A DNA stretch of 64,000 bases from contig JAKZHN010000029.1 in NCBI GenBank assembly GCA_037179335.1, positions 392,016 to 456,015 of the forward strand, written 5' to 3'. Position 1 is the first letter of the stretch; each line of letters starts with the position of its first letter. Source of the DNA: Cyclaneusma minus (taxonomy: Eukaryota > Ascomycota > Leotiomycetes > Marthamycetales > Marthamycetaceae). Made by a program: the position numbers and the translations under genes. The notes beneath the pieces are model-generated. The model saw only the letters and a program-made list of their open reading frames with translations, ran no database searches and was not told the origin of the DNA. Positions 10,530 through 22,745 of this stretch are shown piece by piece.

Positions 10530-13079
10530 ATGTCGCTTTGTCAGATAGAGGAGTGCGCCCCATCATTGAAATCCCCCAATAGATCACATTGCTGACCTGA
10601 ACTTCAGTCTTGTGTCCTACCAATTGCGCACCACTTATCTGAACACCATAAGGGATGGCGTCGGCGAGCGATGTCTTCGAATAAATGATTCCTTTCTCAA
10701 TGCCCAGCCCTTCAAGTCTGCTGGCTGGAGACCAAATCCGGCTTATATCAAGCGCACCCATTCTCCTCCCATCCCCACAGCTGTTGCTTCCGACTACTTC
10801 CAAGCCCCGCGATCTGCCGGTCTTGCTACCACGGCTCTAGAAGATGAAGCGGAAGAAGGTGGAATGGTCACAGGGGGCGGACAGGGAGACACCGTGGGTC
10901 CCGGCATCTCCACGAAACGCCGCAGGCGGCGCGAGCAAATGGAGGAGGAAGACAGCAGCGACTTAAGTGATGATAGCGACGACGAAGGTGACCAACGCGC
11001 TGCCCAACAGATTCGATTTGCCAAGATGCCGATAAGGAGAAGATCTGGATCATCTCCACTCCCAGCTGCAAATATGGGAGACTCTTCGGCCGCAGCCACT
11101 ACGCAGGGGCCGCAGCCACCACGGCGAGGCTCGCAGCCTACCGTGGACACAATCACGGAGCGAGTAAGAAGAGATACGGTCACGAGCAGCGAGATGTCAT
11201 CAGAAAATGATTTCGATCCTTCCACCTTTAGACGGCCACCCATCCCTGCTAGAAGTGCGGCACGAGCGACTAGAGCATTAGTAAAAGAGACCTCTGAACC
11301 GAAAATCGGTATCTCAAGGCAGCATAGTGACCTCCTGGAAGAGGAGGAGGAGGACGAAGATTTCGATGGCTCCGACATGTCTTCGGATTTTGCCGAAAGC
11401 ATGGACGAAGCTTCTATGCTGGACAGCGTTGATGAAGGAATCGAGTCGTCCCCACCACATGTTGTTGGTACTCCCCCGCGCCAACTTCGAAGATCTTCGC
11501 CCAAGAAATCAAGGTCCAATGCTCCTGCTTTGGAAGCCTTACCACCCCCTCGCCCCATCAGTATGATCCTGCCGAAGAGCCTGCTTTCCGCTGCTATAAA
11601 TGCACGAAGGAAGAAGGCGGCTATGCCTTTTGAAGGCTTTGCGTCACTCTCAGGACAAGGGGACCCAAATCCCCTGGTGTTGCGGATTTGGGCTACGTTT
11701 TCCAAGTCATCGACTAAGTACTATGAGGTTCTGATCAGACGTACTGTCCATGATGGAGAAAATGGTGATCGTCAAGTGACCGTAGCGGACTTAATAGGAC
11801 TCAGTCTGTGGCGCTATTTTGAGGAGAAGCTAGAGCCTTCCCTTCAAGAAGAGCAGCTGAACGTGAACCGTTGGACACTACGCCTAGTGGAAGACGAAGA
11901 GGTCGACTTTGATTTTCCGGCGCTCGAGCGAATAAAGCCCGTGGTATCGTTTACAACGGCCAACAATCGCGCGGGCAGAGCCAGGGGTAATTCGAAGGTG
12001 TTTGACGAGTTTGCACTTGTCGAGGCAACGGAAGAGCAATTCTTGCAGAACCAACAAGCCACCCCACAGTTCCAGCAAGAATCTGCGGCTTCGGAAGGCG
12101 GAGAGGATGACCTCGGGCTCAAGGATACGTCGGCTCCTCAACAACCTCACTTTACACCTTCAATCGCGAGACCAAACCCCTTATTAACCACCAAGTCCGC
12201 TGCACAGACAGCACAGCTCGCAGACGTCCCGACCTTGCCAGATGACACCAAAGTAGCCAAAGACGGTGGCGTCCACAAGTTCCTGAAAGTGCATATCCAC
12301 TCCGCGGACGTTGCGCCAGGCCAGGTGGTCACGCTCGACGTAACAACCAATACCTACCTCGCCGAAGTACTAGATCTGGTGTGCAAAAGACGGCAGCTGG
12401 ACAAAGCAGCCCACGTACTCAAACTAACCGGAACCGGCACCGTCGTATATCTAGACAGAACGGTCGCTTCGATAGGTAATTGCGGAGATCTGGACCTGCT
12501 GAGACGAAGATTTGCCACCGATGGTCCACTTACGCTCACTGGCAGTCCGAGCAGCGCAAGCCCCCAGATCATGGCGCTATCCGAGCATCCACCCATGCAC
12601 AGGGCGAGGAAGCAACAGCAGATGATGAGCACTCATCCTCTGGCGCGCGAAGCAATCAAGCAGGATGAAATTGGTGCGAGCCCGAACTACAGGAAGTATA
12701 CTGTGTGGCGGAAACAGCCTATGCGATTTGTGGGCATGAACGAGAGGGTCCTGGCCATAGATGGCGAGTACTTGTATTTCATGCCCGCGTCGGCGGGTAA
12801 GACGATGTTTGAGGGACAGCAGAAGACGACGACCGTACATTTCAGTAATGTGGTTGGATGCAAGGTGACTAGGAAGCATCCGACCAACTTCAAGGTGAGC
12901 CTTGACTACAGAACATCCTGCTGCTACGTGCTATTATTAAGGTGCTAATACTTTTGCAGGTGGTTGTCTACAAGAACAACGATGAGAAGAAGTATTTCTT
13001 CGAGGCTAGGAGTACGGCTGAAGCTGCGGAGATCGTCCAAGAGATCAAAACTGGCATGGCGCCATACATTGATCGATGA
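10530..13079 (+). CDS. SIN1/AVO1, TORC2 subunit
   Basis: Scaffold of TOR complex 2 that recruits AGC-kinase substrates at the plasma membrane. Exons 10530-10552, 10608-12894 and 12960-13079 (introns 55 and 65 nt) give 809 aa. The 23-nt first exon encodes MSLCQIE and, across the junction, D, followed by LVSYQLRTTYLNTIRDGVGE, the characteristic Sin1 N-terminus. Acidic and basic low-complexity tracts follow. The CRIM domain lies at about 346-457 (PFEGFASLSGQGDPN to PVVSFT), a Ras-binding-like ubiquitin fold at about 560-650 and a PH domain from about 700 (YRKYTVWRKQPMRFVGMNER) into the last exon. The unspliced frame ends at 12948 in the second intron. Confidence 0.95.
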
Positions 13080-13939
13080 ATATGATCATCGCAATGCGAT
13101 ACCGATTACTGTGTTTTTCTGAGCTATGCATGGATGGCCTTGTAGGGCATAAGGCCTAGGAAGGGGCCTATTGTTGCGCGTAGCAGAAACCACAATGCGA
13201 GTCAGAAAAATTATTTCTTGCCTCCTGGAGCATGTTATGCATACCAACTGTGATAAGTACTTCCTCGAAGCTAGGTAAGTATTCGTTTTAGGAGGTCCCT
13301 ATCCCCTTTCTCGGTCCTTTCACCTTAGCATATAAGGAGGGCTACAGGAAAAAAAAAATCAGGAGAACTTCCACCAATTGCCGCCAAAGAAAAATCGCGA
13401 AGGCCAAAAGAAATCAAGAATACAAATGAAAGGCAAAAACGAATCTCCCGCGTTTTACATGCACCTCCAGCCCGTCTTAGGCTGCGAATGCAAGTACTCC
13501 CCCTCAAGGAGCCATTTCTTTATTTCCCAGGTAAGCCGGTCGAACCCTGGGCACTTTGCTTTCCAAGCTAGAATAATACACCAAATATGCAGAAACCATT
13601 GCGCTAAGAAGCCATCGCCGCTTGGAAGGACAGTTGCGTTTTCGGGTACCTATATATGGCAAGGCTGGCGGTGAGCTGGGAGCGCGGAAGGTTGGTGCTG
13701 TCATCCCGTGACCGACATGTGACCCGTGCTCACTGCTGCTGGGCTTTTGACCTTTGCAATTAATTGTCTTCCGCTTATTCTGAGAGCTTTGAGCATAGGG
13801 GTGAGCTGGATCCTACCTATCTGGAGCTTGGAAATCTGGGACGTGCGGAATCTAATTGGGCTGCCGCACCTTTGATGTAAGGCGCAAGAATGGTTTGCTT
13901 GTCGGTCTTGCAGGCATGGCTCTCTCAATTTCAATTTCA

Positions 13940-13970
<31 letters not shown>

Positions 13971-14276
13971 CCCGCTTTGCTGCTTGCGGGAGGAATATCT
14001 TCAGTGATTTGGGATATGTTTGAGAATTAGGAACGCCCATGTGATGTCGAGCATTGCTCGGCGAAAAGTCGAAAACCTCACATAGCACACAAAGCTTGAC
14101 AGTAAACTGCAATAACTGCGCCGGAAGCTGGCCGTAGGTACTTTTGCCATGTATAAACTCCTTTTCATGGTGTACATTTTCTCGCTCAAAAATGCTCAAG
14201 CACACCTGTTTTTCTCCATCTCTCGGCTCATCTTCACCATCCTCCCCGCCTTAACCCCTTTTCCAGCAACATTCCA
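13080..14276. other. Intergenic, convergent SIN1 and lectin genes
   Basis: The 3' flanks of both neighbours; apart from the dinucleotide tract at 13943 I see nothing specific. Open frames are short and overlapping. Confidence 0.5.
13943..13969. repeat. (TC)13 microsatellite
   Basis: Uninterrupted TC dinucleotide run of 27 nt in the intergenic region between SIN1 and the lectin gene. Confidence 0.97.
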
Positions 14277-15481
14277 TCAAAAGCGATGGCTTCTCTGTTG
14301 CGCTCTGTAAGCCGTGTACCCGACGTATGCGCCCCCAACAACGGCGAAGAACATGAATATCTTGAAAAGAAACCACGTCCAACTGCCGCCCTGCTTCTGT
14401 TTCCTCCCCGCCTGGCGACCCTTCCTCTTGCCATCCTTATCCCTAGTTCCCGACGCCGTGTCCGCGGTTCTTGGGCTGTACAAGTTGTTCGCCTGCACCG
14501 AAATGATATCGTGGTTATCATGCAGCTCTCCCGTCTCGGCGGAAAAGCCCAGATACGCCACGCTCGGAATCGCTGGCGGCTCGGTCGTCTCGAAGCACAG
14601 AATCCACTCATCCTCCTTCTTATACTGCAGCTCCAACTTCAAGCTCTTGTCTTGGAAATACGTCAATCGGGCTTTCGTGGGGATGCTTGCGGTTCGGAGA
14701 CCGCGCGCGGAGCAGCCGGCGAATTCGTTCGCTTTGCCGTCGTTGTTCTTGTCGTAGGCGGTCTGGCCGTCGCCGACCATGGCCATCACGTAGGGGAAGA
14801 CGGTGCCTGGTCGGTTGTTCTTGTAGGTGTCGAAGAAGATACCGAGACCCTCGAATTTGTCGGTGTGGCCGAAGACGGTGCCAGGCTGGGCGCGCTGCTT
14901 GGTGAGCCACATGGCGAAGCCATCACCGTGGAGGTTGCCTTTGCCCGAAATGGAAAATTCGACTTCGATCTATAGGACGAGGCTTAGTTTGCGACAAGGA
15001 GAAGCGCGGAGTGAGGGCAAGGCTTTACCTCCCAGTTTGTGGCAGTTAGGGGAACTCGTGAAAATATCCAGCCTTCTTGTGATGGCCGGTCTGAGGTGAG
15101 GCGAATGTATCTGCAATGGCCAGGGTAAGTATACTGCACAAGGTGGCCGGCGTAGTGTGGATGGCGTACTTGTCGGCCCGTATTATAGTATCTCCCCCAA
15201 AATCAAACCACCGACTCTGTAAATCGGAATCCAGATATGGCTGTTCGACAGCGTGATTAGCGGGGCATTTCGACGGGCAGATCGAGGCAGCCTACCTGGA
15301 CCAGAGTGTGTGTTCGAAGCTAGGAGACGGGTCAGCAGTCATGTAACGGCAGAGTGGACAGTTTTGGCAGGCTTGCACTTACAGGAATGGACTTGACATT
15401 AGACTTATCCTCCTCAGCGGCAGCTCCTCTCAGAGTACAAGCCGCCAGGCACAGGGCGGCCAGCGACTTCTTGAACCACAT
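14277..15481 (-). CDS. L-type lectin, VIP36/EMP46-47-like ER-Golgi cargo receptor
   Basis: Type I membrane lectin of the early secretory pathway that binds high-mannose glycoproteins for ER-Golgi transport. Five exons on the minus strand: 15481-15383, 15319-15296 (24 nt), 15240-15170, 15110-15029 and 14969-14277, giving 322 aa. A signal peptide spans about residues 1-22 (MWFKKSLAALCLAACTLRGA). The lectin domain shows RWFDFGGDTIIR, EGWIFSRVPL, GDGFAMW and FEGLGIFFDTYKNN, the last being the usual calcium/sugar-binding strand. A basic KRKGRQAGRKQKQ stretch precedes a transmembrane helix at about 289-311 and a short cytosolic tail ending RSHRF; I see no KKXX signal. All exon phases close and the frame stops at 14277. 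Confidence 0.92.
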
Positions 15482-15943
15482 GATCCCTCTTCTCAGCAGT
15501 CCAGGCGCCTTGATAGCTCAGTCACCGGTGCGCAAGGAAGCAGTGGGCCTCGCACGCAGGCATGCAGCAGTGGGAGGTGGAAGTCGAAGTCAGGTGAAGT
15601 CTGAAGGAGAGCTCGGTGCAGAAACAGACGATTGGGTTCTCAGATCTAGATTCGCATGGATCAGGCGGTGGGAGGTTGGCAGGCCAAAAGCACAAGCTGA
15701 TGTGGCCTCTCAGCGACAAGCATCCGCACGGCGTCGCATGCGCGCTCGGCTTCACGACTAAAGTTCGACGTTGCTCCCCTGTCCCGCGCTGCCTCAGGTT
15801 GCAAGTCAAATCAATTGATCGTCATTTTGAAGCTGCACCAGCTGCCGTGAGCTGAAAAGTTCAGCCTACTCAGTTTCCACGTCCACTCGCTACGTTGGAG
15901 AAAAGTACCATTCCAGCTCTCTCTCGACCAAAGATTCACAACA
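15482..15943. promoter_or_regulatory. Bidirectional intergenic region, lectin / TIM13
   Basis: 462 bp between divergent start codons; must contain both promoters. Frames on both strands across it are shadows without family resemblance. Confidence 0.45.
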
Positions 15944-16311
15944 ATGGACGGCCTTGGTTCCCTCAGCAGCTCTTCCCAAGGCCCTCAGACCGCCGCAATA
16001 ATGCAACAGGTCCGCCAGGAAAATGCCGTCCAAAACGCCAAACAGCTGATCGAGGTATGCACTTCCATCCACAATCTGATTCCGAATTCCTGGCAGAACG
16101 AAGTCACTGAATTGCACAATAGAAAGTCAACGAACACTGCTTCGAGAAGTGCGTCCCCAAGCCCGGATCCTCTCTATCGAGCGGCGAGTCGACCTGCTTC
16201 ACCCAGTGCATGGAGAAGTACATGAGCGCCTGGAATACCGTCAGTAGGCAGTACATTGCAAGGATACAACAGGACCAGCAAGGTGCCGGCTCGTCCAGCG
16301 GCATGTTCTAG
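15944..16311 (+). CDS. TIM13, small Tim chaperone of the mitochondrial intermembrane space
   Basis: With Tim8 it forms a hexameric chaperone that guides hydrophobic precursors to the TIM22 complex. Exons 15944-16054 and 16123-16311 (intron 68 nt) give 99 aa. The twin CX3C motif is present: Cys43/Cys47 (HCFEKC) and Cys62/Cys66 (TCFTQC), spaced by 14 residues, with KPGSSLSSGES between them as in Tim13 orthologues. The N-terminal half (MQQVRQENAVQNAKQLIE) runs directly into the motif after splicing. Ends SSGMF and a TAG at 16309. Confidence 0.94.
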
Positions 16312-16598
16312 GTGGATGGCCTTTTCATGCTTCAACCGGAAGATGCGTTTATGGGGACGGGGTACATCACTTGTGCTATTATCGAGCTCGCCTCGCATCA
16401 CTGCTGTATTTCAAACATAGAGACAGGGCCTATGGAGAAGCATGGCTCCGGATGGGAAGGATATAGGTCGGACATCAAGAAGTTCCCCTTTTCCCAACTC
16501 TGGAATGAACGCCGAGAGAAGCAATGGATATCCGCGACGCCGTACTACCTTTATTTCCTGACTTCCGTGCACGCTGGCATTACTATGTTTTTACCCGC
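16312..16598. other. Short convergent intergenic gap
   Basis: Convergent ends of TIM13 and PFS2 lie 287 bp apart; nothing further seen. Confidence 0.5.
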
Positions 16599-18838
16599 CT
16601 ATCGCTTCGTGAACTTCCCATATCTCTGCTCCATTCTCATGCTCTCTTCTTGACTCGGCAAGGGCCCTCTTCTTCTGATGCTCCCGCCTCCACTGCTTCC
16701 GCCATTCTCGTTCTGGACCTGCGGCGGTGGTGGCGGCGGCACACCGAAGCCCGGCGGAAAGGGGAAAGGCGCCCCAGGGCCCATCATTCCAGGGGGTGGT
16801 GGAGGAGCAAATTGTCCACCCACTCCACCAGGTGGGGGAGGTGGGGGCAAGCCGGCCTTTCTCATCATCTCCTGGAGGGCGGCAAAGTCTGGTGGGTTAT
16901 TGGGGTCGATGGGAGGTAGAGGAGGAGGAGGGCCCGATCCATTGATCCCAGGGAGATTGAAAGGCAGTGCCGATGGTGGCGGCGCGTTGCCCATGCCAGG
17001 AATTTGTGGCTGTGGTCCGCCCATGCCTGGTAGAGGCAACCCAGGAATACTGGGGAAGCCAGGTTGTTTGGACGGCATCTTCTGGTCAACAAGTCCTTCC
17101 ATCTCATCCTCCATTTCTTGTTCTTCCTCCTCTTGTCGTTGTCTCCGGCCGCCGCGTCTATCCCACGTGCCCTGGGCCTCCGCAGCTTGCTCACCAATAT
17201 GATATCGATCACTGAAAGTGTCGGTATCACCCGGTCTAGCGCGAGTCCAGAATCTTGTGACTCGATCGTTCGATCCAGATGCAAGTATGTGACCAAGTGG
17301 ATGCCAATCCAGGGACCAGATGGCAAAGTCGTGCGCATATGGCACCTTGTGGGCAGGATATATGGGCTGCACTGGTGCCGTCACATGATCAGGGACGTCG
17401 AAAGGAGCAAGTACCGTAGATTCGCCTTCAGGGGTGTTAGGCTCGTCAAGCAAGTAGTGGAAAAGAGATCCGTCGGAACCACCAGTGCTCAACAAAGAAG
17501 GATGAATCGGGTGCCATGCTAGAGTAGTTACGTCCTTTTCGTGGCCCTTCAGGAGACATATGTCTCGCATCATTCGCAGGTCGAAGACTCGGGCTGTTTG
17601 GTCTCGAGCCGAAGTTGCAAGGCAGAGTCCATAGCGGGGCTCAAACAGTGTCTTGCTGATAGGGTTTTTGTGGCCGTGAAGGGTAGTCAAACATCGACCA
17701 TTTCGGGGGTCCCAGAGCTTGACCAAGTGATCTTTGGAACCTGATACCAACAGTCCCTTGGTGGGGTGCCAGTCAACACACTTGACATCCCAGCCATGAC
17801 CGGTAAGCGTTGACTCTTCGACCCCTCCAGCAAAGTCGAATATCTTCAGGTTAGAATCATCCGAAGCAGTGACAAATTTGGAATCGCTGGGGCTGAATGC
17901 AATGTCGCGGATGGGGTCGGTGTGGCCCTGTATGACTTGGACGTTGTTGAAGTTCGGCTGCCAGTATTTGATTATTCCATCGTGGTCTGCAGACAATAGC
18001 CAGTCGTCATTGTGCGAGTATGAGAGGGCTCTGATGGCAACATCGTGAGCCTGCATGATAGTCTCAAAATTGAAGCCCATACCGTTCCATAGCGTGAACT
18101 CTCCGCTGCTGGATCCGGTGAGCAGCCTTCTTCCTTCGGGGGTCCATCGGACAACATTCACAGGATGCTTGATCTTGTTCAGAGAAGAATGGAGATGACG
18201 GGCCGGCACTGTGTCGGCAGGGCTGTCAAGACGAGCCAGGGGCGGCAGCATCTGCACAAGAGTCAGCTCCCGGGTCGCGCGGTCAAAGAAGGCGGACGAC
18301 AAACTCACGTCAACAATGTAGCTTGGACTTGGCCGCTCGAATTCCCCGGAATAGCTGCCCTGATAGCGAGGCTTGCGGTTTCGCATCCAATGCACCATGG
18401 TTGAGCCATAGTCGGTGACAGGACCTTCAAAATTTTTCTTGTAAGCTGGACGTTGTTGCCATTGATCATATGAAGGACGGCCATAAAGGATTTCATGCTT
18501 GGGCCCCGTGGAGGCCTCAAGGGGGGGGCGAACAGCCTACCATACTACCCGAGGAGCATTGACAGTGTTGTGGGGAGAAGCAAAGACGGCGGATCTGACT
18601 TTGTCGAAGAGACACCGCAGGGGAAGGGAAAGCGCAGGTGAAGGGAGAGCGGCAGGGAGAAGGGAAACCGAAACCAAGCGGATTGGGTTCACAGATGCTA
18701 CGGGCAGGGCAAGCACTCTCAAGCAAAGAAAAATGTGAACATACGTTTCCCCCGTCCTCTGGAAAAAGAAGAAGGTCCCTCATAACCACCGCCGCCGCCG
18801 CCTCCAGAGTCACGATCGCCGCGTGATTCGTACGCCAT
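16599..18838 (-). CDS. PFS2: PFS2/WDR33-type polyadenylation factor
   Basis: WD40 scaffold of the cleavage and polyadenylation factor; binds the poly(A) signal region with CPSF30 and links endonuclease and polymerase modules. Three exons on the minus strand: 18838-18745, 18424-18309 and 18251-16599, giving 620 aa. Exon 1 encodes MAYESRGDRDSGGGGGGGYE followed by a Ser/Arg/Gly stretch. The 320-nt first intron ends just before PVTDYGSTMVHWMRNRKPRY, the family N-terminal signature. The second intron (57 nt) is a multiple of three without a stop, so a read-through frame wrongly adds 19 residues between SYIVD and MLPPLARL. Seven WD repeats follow, including NVVRWTPEGRRLLTGSSSGE and DQTARVFDLRMMRDICLLKGH. 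The C-terminus has several polyproline runs, as in filamentous fungal orthologues. Confidence 0.93.
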
Positions 18839-19365
18839 TATCACCGCTTCATCTCCTCAGCTTAGGAGTGAATTGAACGAGTGTATCTGGAACAAACGGC
18901 CTTCGTCCTCGGATATTGGCGAGGCGTTGCGAAGAAATGCGGTACAGCAGAGCTCCTCGAGGCGGATATATTTGAAGCTCTTGTGCGCAAATGCAGGACT
19001 GTCGTCTGTAGATGTCGTCCAGCCTCTCGCGAAGGCTGAGGCTAAGCTCCACACACGGCACGGGCCTCCTCATGCCAGCTGCTCTGGGCCTAGTGGCACC
19101 TCGGCCGCGTTTAGTATGTGCCGGCGGCCGCTTCTAAGTTTAATCTGCTTCAGCCTTGCGACGCTTTCACTTTCACACGCGCTTCGCAGAACAATACGAA
19201 AGTTGCGCCAACGGCATGGCTTTGTTCCTGGCCTCCATAAGTTTCCTGCCGACGAAATAGACCGGCCTGTTTGGCAGAGTGTCTTTTCTCTTGATTATGC
19301 TCTCCTAACTTCCTCTCCCTACAGAAGAAGACTGTTCCGCGCCAACATCGCAATTCGCAGCCAAT
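18839..19365. promoter_or_regulatory. Bidirectional intergenic region, PFS2 / STE14
   Basis: 527 bp between divergent starts. A plus-strand open frame from 18873 crosses into the methyltransferase gene in another frame; it resembles no family and I treat it as chance. Confidence 0.45.
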
Positions 19366-20285
19366 ATGACGACTCCCCTTCCCGTCCCGTCAGCCTCGAA
19401 TGGCGATCCAAGCATCTCTCAGCCTCGAAACCGAGTTCCCTCGTCCCATGTGTCCAATGGTGGCATCGGCGCATCCAACATGACCCCGCGGTCCGATTCC
19501 CCGTCAAGCTTTGATAGAGAACTTCTTCCCTCCGGTGAAAGGTCCCTCTCTGCCATCGCCCTTCGAGCCTTTTTCATTGGCATCACCTTGGCTGCCTCCT
19601 CCATCTTGACCGCATATCTGCTCCTTGCCATTAGGTCTCCGCTGTGGCGAGCACCCTTCTTCGTTTCCTCCTTGGCCCTTTTTCACTACCTCGAGTTCCA
19701 TCTCACAGCACACTACAACACGCGCTCCACCGCCGTCTCCTCCTTCCTACTTTCATCCAATGGCGCCGCCTACAACATCGCTCACGGCACAGCGCTCGCG
19801 GAGTGCCTGCTTACCGCCTTCTTCTTTCCTTCGTGGTCCCTTCTGCCACCGTTTTGGAGCAAGGCGGCGCTATCAGCAGGTCTTCTCCTGATGCTACTAG
19901 GCCAGTCCGTCCGCTCTGTTGCTATGAAGGAAGCAGGCACAAACTTCAATCATCATGTGCAGCAGCGCAAGAACAATGAACACATTCTCGTCACAAGTGG
20001 ACCATACCAGTATCTGCGCCATCCCAGCTATTTCGGCTTCTTCTGGTGGGCGCTAGGAACCCAGCTGGTCCTGGGAAATATTGTTTCCTTTGTAGGTTAT
20101 GCTATCGTGCTCTGGAATTTTTTTAGCAGCCGAATTCGAGGTACGTCTTGGCCCCGTGGCGCCATTGGTGCTTTGAGCTGACCGTGTTCGATGTAGCCGA
20201 GGAAAAGTTCCTAGTCCAGTTCTTTGGGGACGACTATGTTCAATACCGTCGGCGTACACCCGTGGGTATCCCGTTCATCTGGTAG
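19366..20285 (+). CDS. STE14: Isoprenylcysteine carboxyl methyltransferase (Ste14/ICMT)
   Basis: ER membrane enzyme that methylates the C-terminal prenylcysteine of CaaX proteins such as Ras and a-factor-type pheromones, using SAM. Exons 19366-20140 and 20197-20285 (intron 56 nt) give 287 aa. After a Ser-rich N-terminus of about 60 residues come several transmembrane segments. The conserved catalytic region begins HILVTSGPYQYLRHPSYFGF, containing the RHPSY SAM-binding motif. The second exon adds AEEKFLVQFFGDDYVQYRRR and ends GIPFIW, the canonical family C-terminus with EE and the RTPVGIPFI block. Convergent with DGAT1. Confidence 0.95.
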
Positions 20286-20808
20286 CAACTACAGCCATCC
20301 CCCCAGCCTAGGAGGCGGTTTCGGGCGTTTCGGGAGATCGATGTGGATATGTAATGGGTCATTGGAGTACTTCGGCTAGTAAGCCAGAAACACATAGGCT
20401 CTGGGTGGGCGCATCGTCTCATACTCACGTCTATGATGAGATGTTGTCGAAATTGCATACGTATGATCAAGTGTGGCGCCAATTCCCTCACAAATAGAAA
20501 ATGGAAAATATAGCCAGGGCAATCGGTGGTGCTGTATGTTTGTGTAATAGTATCCTACTTCTGTGCTTGAGAGATGACTATTACAGGCTCTTCGTGGGTT
20601 AACAGGAGCCGCATCCCGCAGTTTGCGAGGCGTAAATAGTAAAATATAAAGTGAACTGTCAAATCATTCAAATGCCTCTACAGTGGGACGACAAAAGTCT
20701 GCACCCCCTTCCTGAATTCCACGCGTGGCAGTAGTTAGCTATCCGCCTGTCGAATTCAAAGTTCAGACCCGTCTTTATTTTCATTTTCCTCTGGGGTTGT
20801 TCTTGATC
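20286..20808. other. Intergenic, convergent STE14 and DGAT1
   Basis: The 3' flank of STE14; no gene seen. The 19-bp repeat array follows at 20809. Confidence 0.5.
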
Positions 20809-20945
20809 TCCGAAGATATCCAATCCCTAGGGATATTTCCAATCACTGGGGATATTCCCAATCACCAAGGATATTATTATTCCCATCAAAAAAGCTTGGC
20901 AGATTCAGAGTAATCAGGAATTCGTAAAGTAATTTGAATACTCTG
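20809..20945. repeat. 19-bp minisatellite, array C
   Basis: Two clean consecutive 19-bp units, TCCCTAGGGATATTTCCAA and TCACTGGGGATATTCCCAA, then a third, TCACCAAGGATATT..., that is disrupted. Two more divergent units (TAATCAGGAATTCGTAAAG and TAATTTGAATACTC...) follow. Same period, phase and palindromic core as arrays B and D. Located between the convergent 3' ends of STE14 and DGAT1. Confidence 0.8.
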
Positions 20946-21049
20946 CTCGTCGAAAAAGTGTATCCTCCTATATTGCATTAATCTATCGCAATCCTAATTG
21001 TCTATACCTGTACCGTTCTGAGCCCCTGAAACTCGGGTCGAGACCAAAT

Positions 21050-22745
21050 TTAGGCAGGGATGGGCGCTCTGCTAACAGTTCCATACTTCGCCTGCCACGC
21101 AAAGAAATACAGCAGAGCTGCCAGCGGCTGCCCGATGAGCGTGAAAGAAACCCAGAAAATGGCATTGCCGGTAGTCTGCCAGAAATGGCTTTTCATTTTC
21201 TCGAGAGGCGCGGTGATGGCGATCAGAGGAATCTGGGCCACCATGCCAATGAACGCAATACCTGCAATATCTGTTAGCATAGCTGCTGACTTCGCTGAAA
21301 GGAGCACAGAATTCTTCGTAAACTTGCCGATGAGATTGTGGGTTGGAACCCCGACCATGAGCTCGTGCAAAGCTCCTGAAAAGACGAAGACGGCAACGCT
21401 AGCCCACTTATGGCTCCAGCCCCTACCGATCAGGGGTGAATATACGTGGCGTTTCATAAACGAATAGACAGGTTTGTTCCACGTTCTCCAGTAAACCCCC
21501 AGACTTGCACTATTCCACCAGTCGGTGTAGAATTCTCGGTCGCCGAACATCATGATCTCGGCCAAGGCGTTCAAGAAGCTTTGGAAGAGAGCGAAGAAGC
21601 CTGCAAGCCAGCATACCAGCGAGATCGTGGAGAGTTTCATCAGACGCTCCGCGATGGAGAAGATCTCGAGGTTGTTGATCTTGTCGATCGAGTTTTGTAG
21701 CAGGGGGGCTGCGTACTGGGCGCTAGCAATCCATATAAAGACGCTCAGCCCAAACGTTTCCCCAAGTCTTTTCAGCACAAACAGCCATCGGATCTTCTCG
21801 GTGCGAGGGTACACGGGCTGGTAGACCAGAGTAGGAGCCCACCAAAAGTATGTCAGGTTTTTGAGATTGATGTTGTTTGGATACGGACATTGTGAGTAAA
21901 TCTCCGGTAGAGCATCTTCCGGGCGCTGGCCGGGATGGATGTAGGCGTGCCGTAAGTCTCGGTTCGTGAAGGCGTAACTGGCAACTTTGAGCCACACTAT
22001 GATTGCGTGGAGCTCACATACGGTGCCAATAAGTGGGTGATGGACATAGTAATAGACTGTCGCGCTCGTGACGAACAGACAGAGTGTGGCATTCAGTCCA
22101 TGGAGCCATGCAATTAGCTTCCATGTCGATTGGAATCTCTTCTGTTCGTCTTCAGTCGGATTTGAAGGTCCGTCTCGTTTTTTGTTGAAGGCCACGGACG
22201 ACCTGGCTTGGAAAGCAGCACTCAGTTCGATGATGTATGCTCCTAGCAGATGGCATGGAATGATAATATACAGAGCAAGGCCGAGCAATAGATCTTGGCG
22301 TCTGTAGTCGTGGCAAGCAATGCATATAAGGACGCCGTACTACTGACGATTAGCAGTTGCCATTGCTAGGGCTCCGTCCGTCCACCCACCTTCTTGAAAT
22401 TCTCAATCATGAGACGCAGATTGCCCACAACTAAGCATAGAGGTCAGGCCAATTCTCTGATAGGTTTGAGAGGGACCACGCACCCAGAACAATGACCATC
22501 AAGTTCCTGAAGCCAAGGAAGCTTGGGGCAGCGGTGGCATCGTGAGATAGACATGATGTTCTGGGAGTGGAATGCACAGCCGCAACATGTCTGTATCTCC
22601 TCACAATTCTGGACGGTCTGGACGAGGCGGGTGCCACATGTACGCCATTCTCGGCTGGTTGTCCATTCGTTCTCCTGAGAGATGGGGGATGAACAGTCTC
22701 CGTCTCGGTGGAGGTAGCACTGGCAGCATTCGACGCTGGCGCCAT
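21050..22745 (-). CDS. Diacylglycerol O-acyltransferase 1 (MBOAT family)
   Basis: Polytopic ER enzyme making triacylglycerol from diacylglycerol and acyl-CoA. Three exons on the minus strand: 22745-22484, 22430-22390 (41 nt) and 22339-21050, giving 530 aa. The soluble N-terminus ends in RRYRHVAAVHSTPRTSCLSH, typical of DGAT1, then SFLGFRNLMVIVL. Exon 2 encodes VGNLRLMIENFKK and exon 3 begins YGVLICIACHDYRR. The FYxDWWN acyl-CoA motif is in FGDREFYTDWWNSAS; the probable catalytic His is in GALHELMVGVPTH near residue 430. The VPTH and IGQPLAALLYF region favours DGAT1 over sterol acyltransferase. I chose the ATG at 22745 (MAPASNAAS); an extra upstream exon cannot be ruled out. Confidence 0.92.

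Noticed and set aside
10794..11705. 303-codon frame antisense to SIN1
   Set aside because: Shadow of the acidic, serine-rich coding tract of SIN1 on the other strand.
18427..18743. Extra coding exon of PFS2 with acceptor at about 18534
   Set aside because: The frame from that acceptor (AVRPPLEASTG) does not close in phase with exon 1; skipping to 18424 restores the known KRPVTDYG junction.
18873..19514. 213-codon plus-strand frame upstream of STE14
   Set aside because: Overlaps the start of the methyltransferase in a different frame and resembles no protein family.
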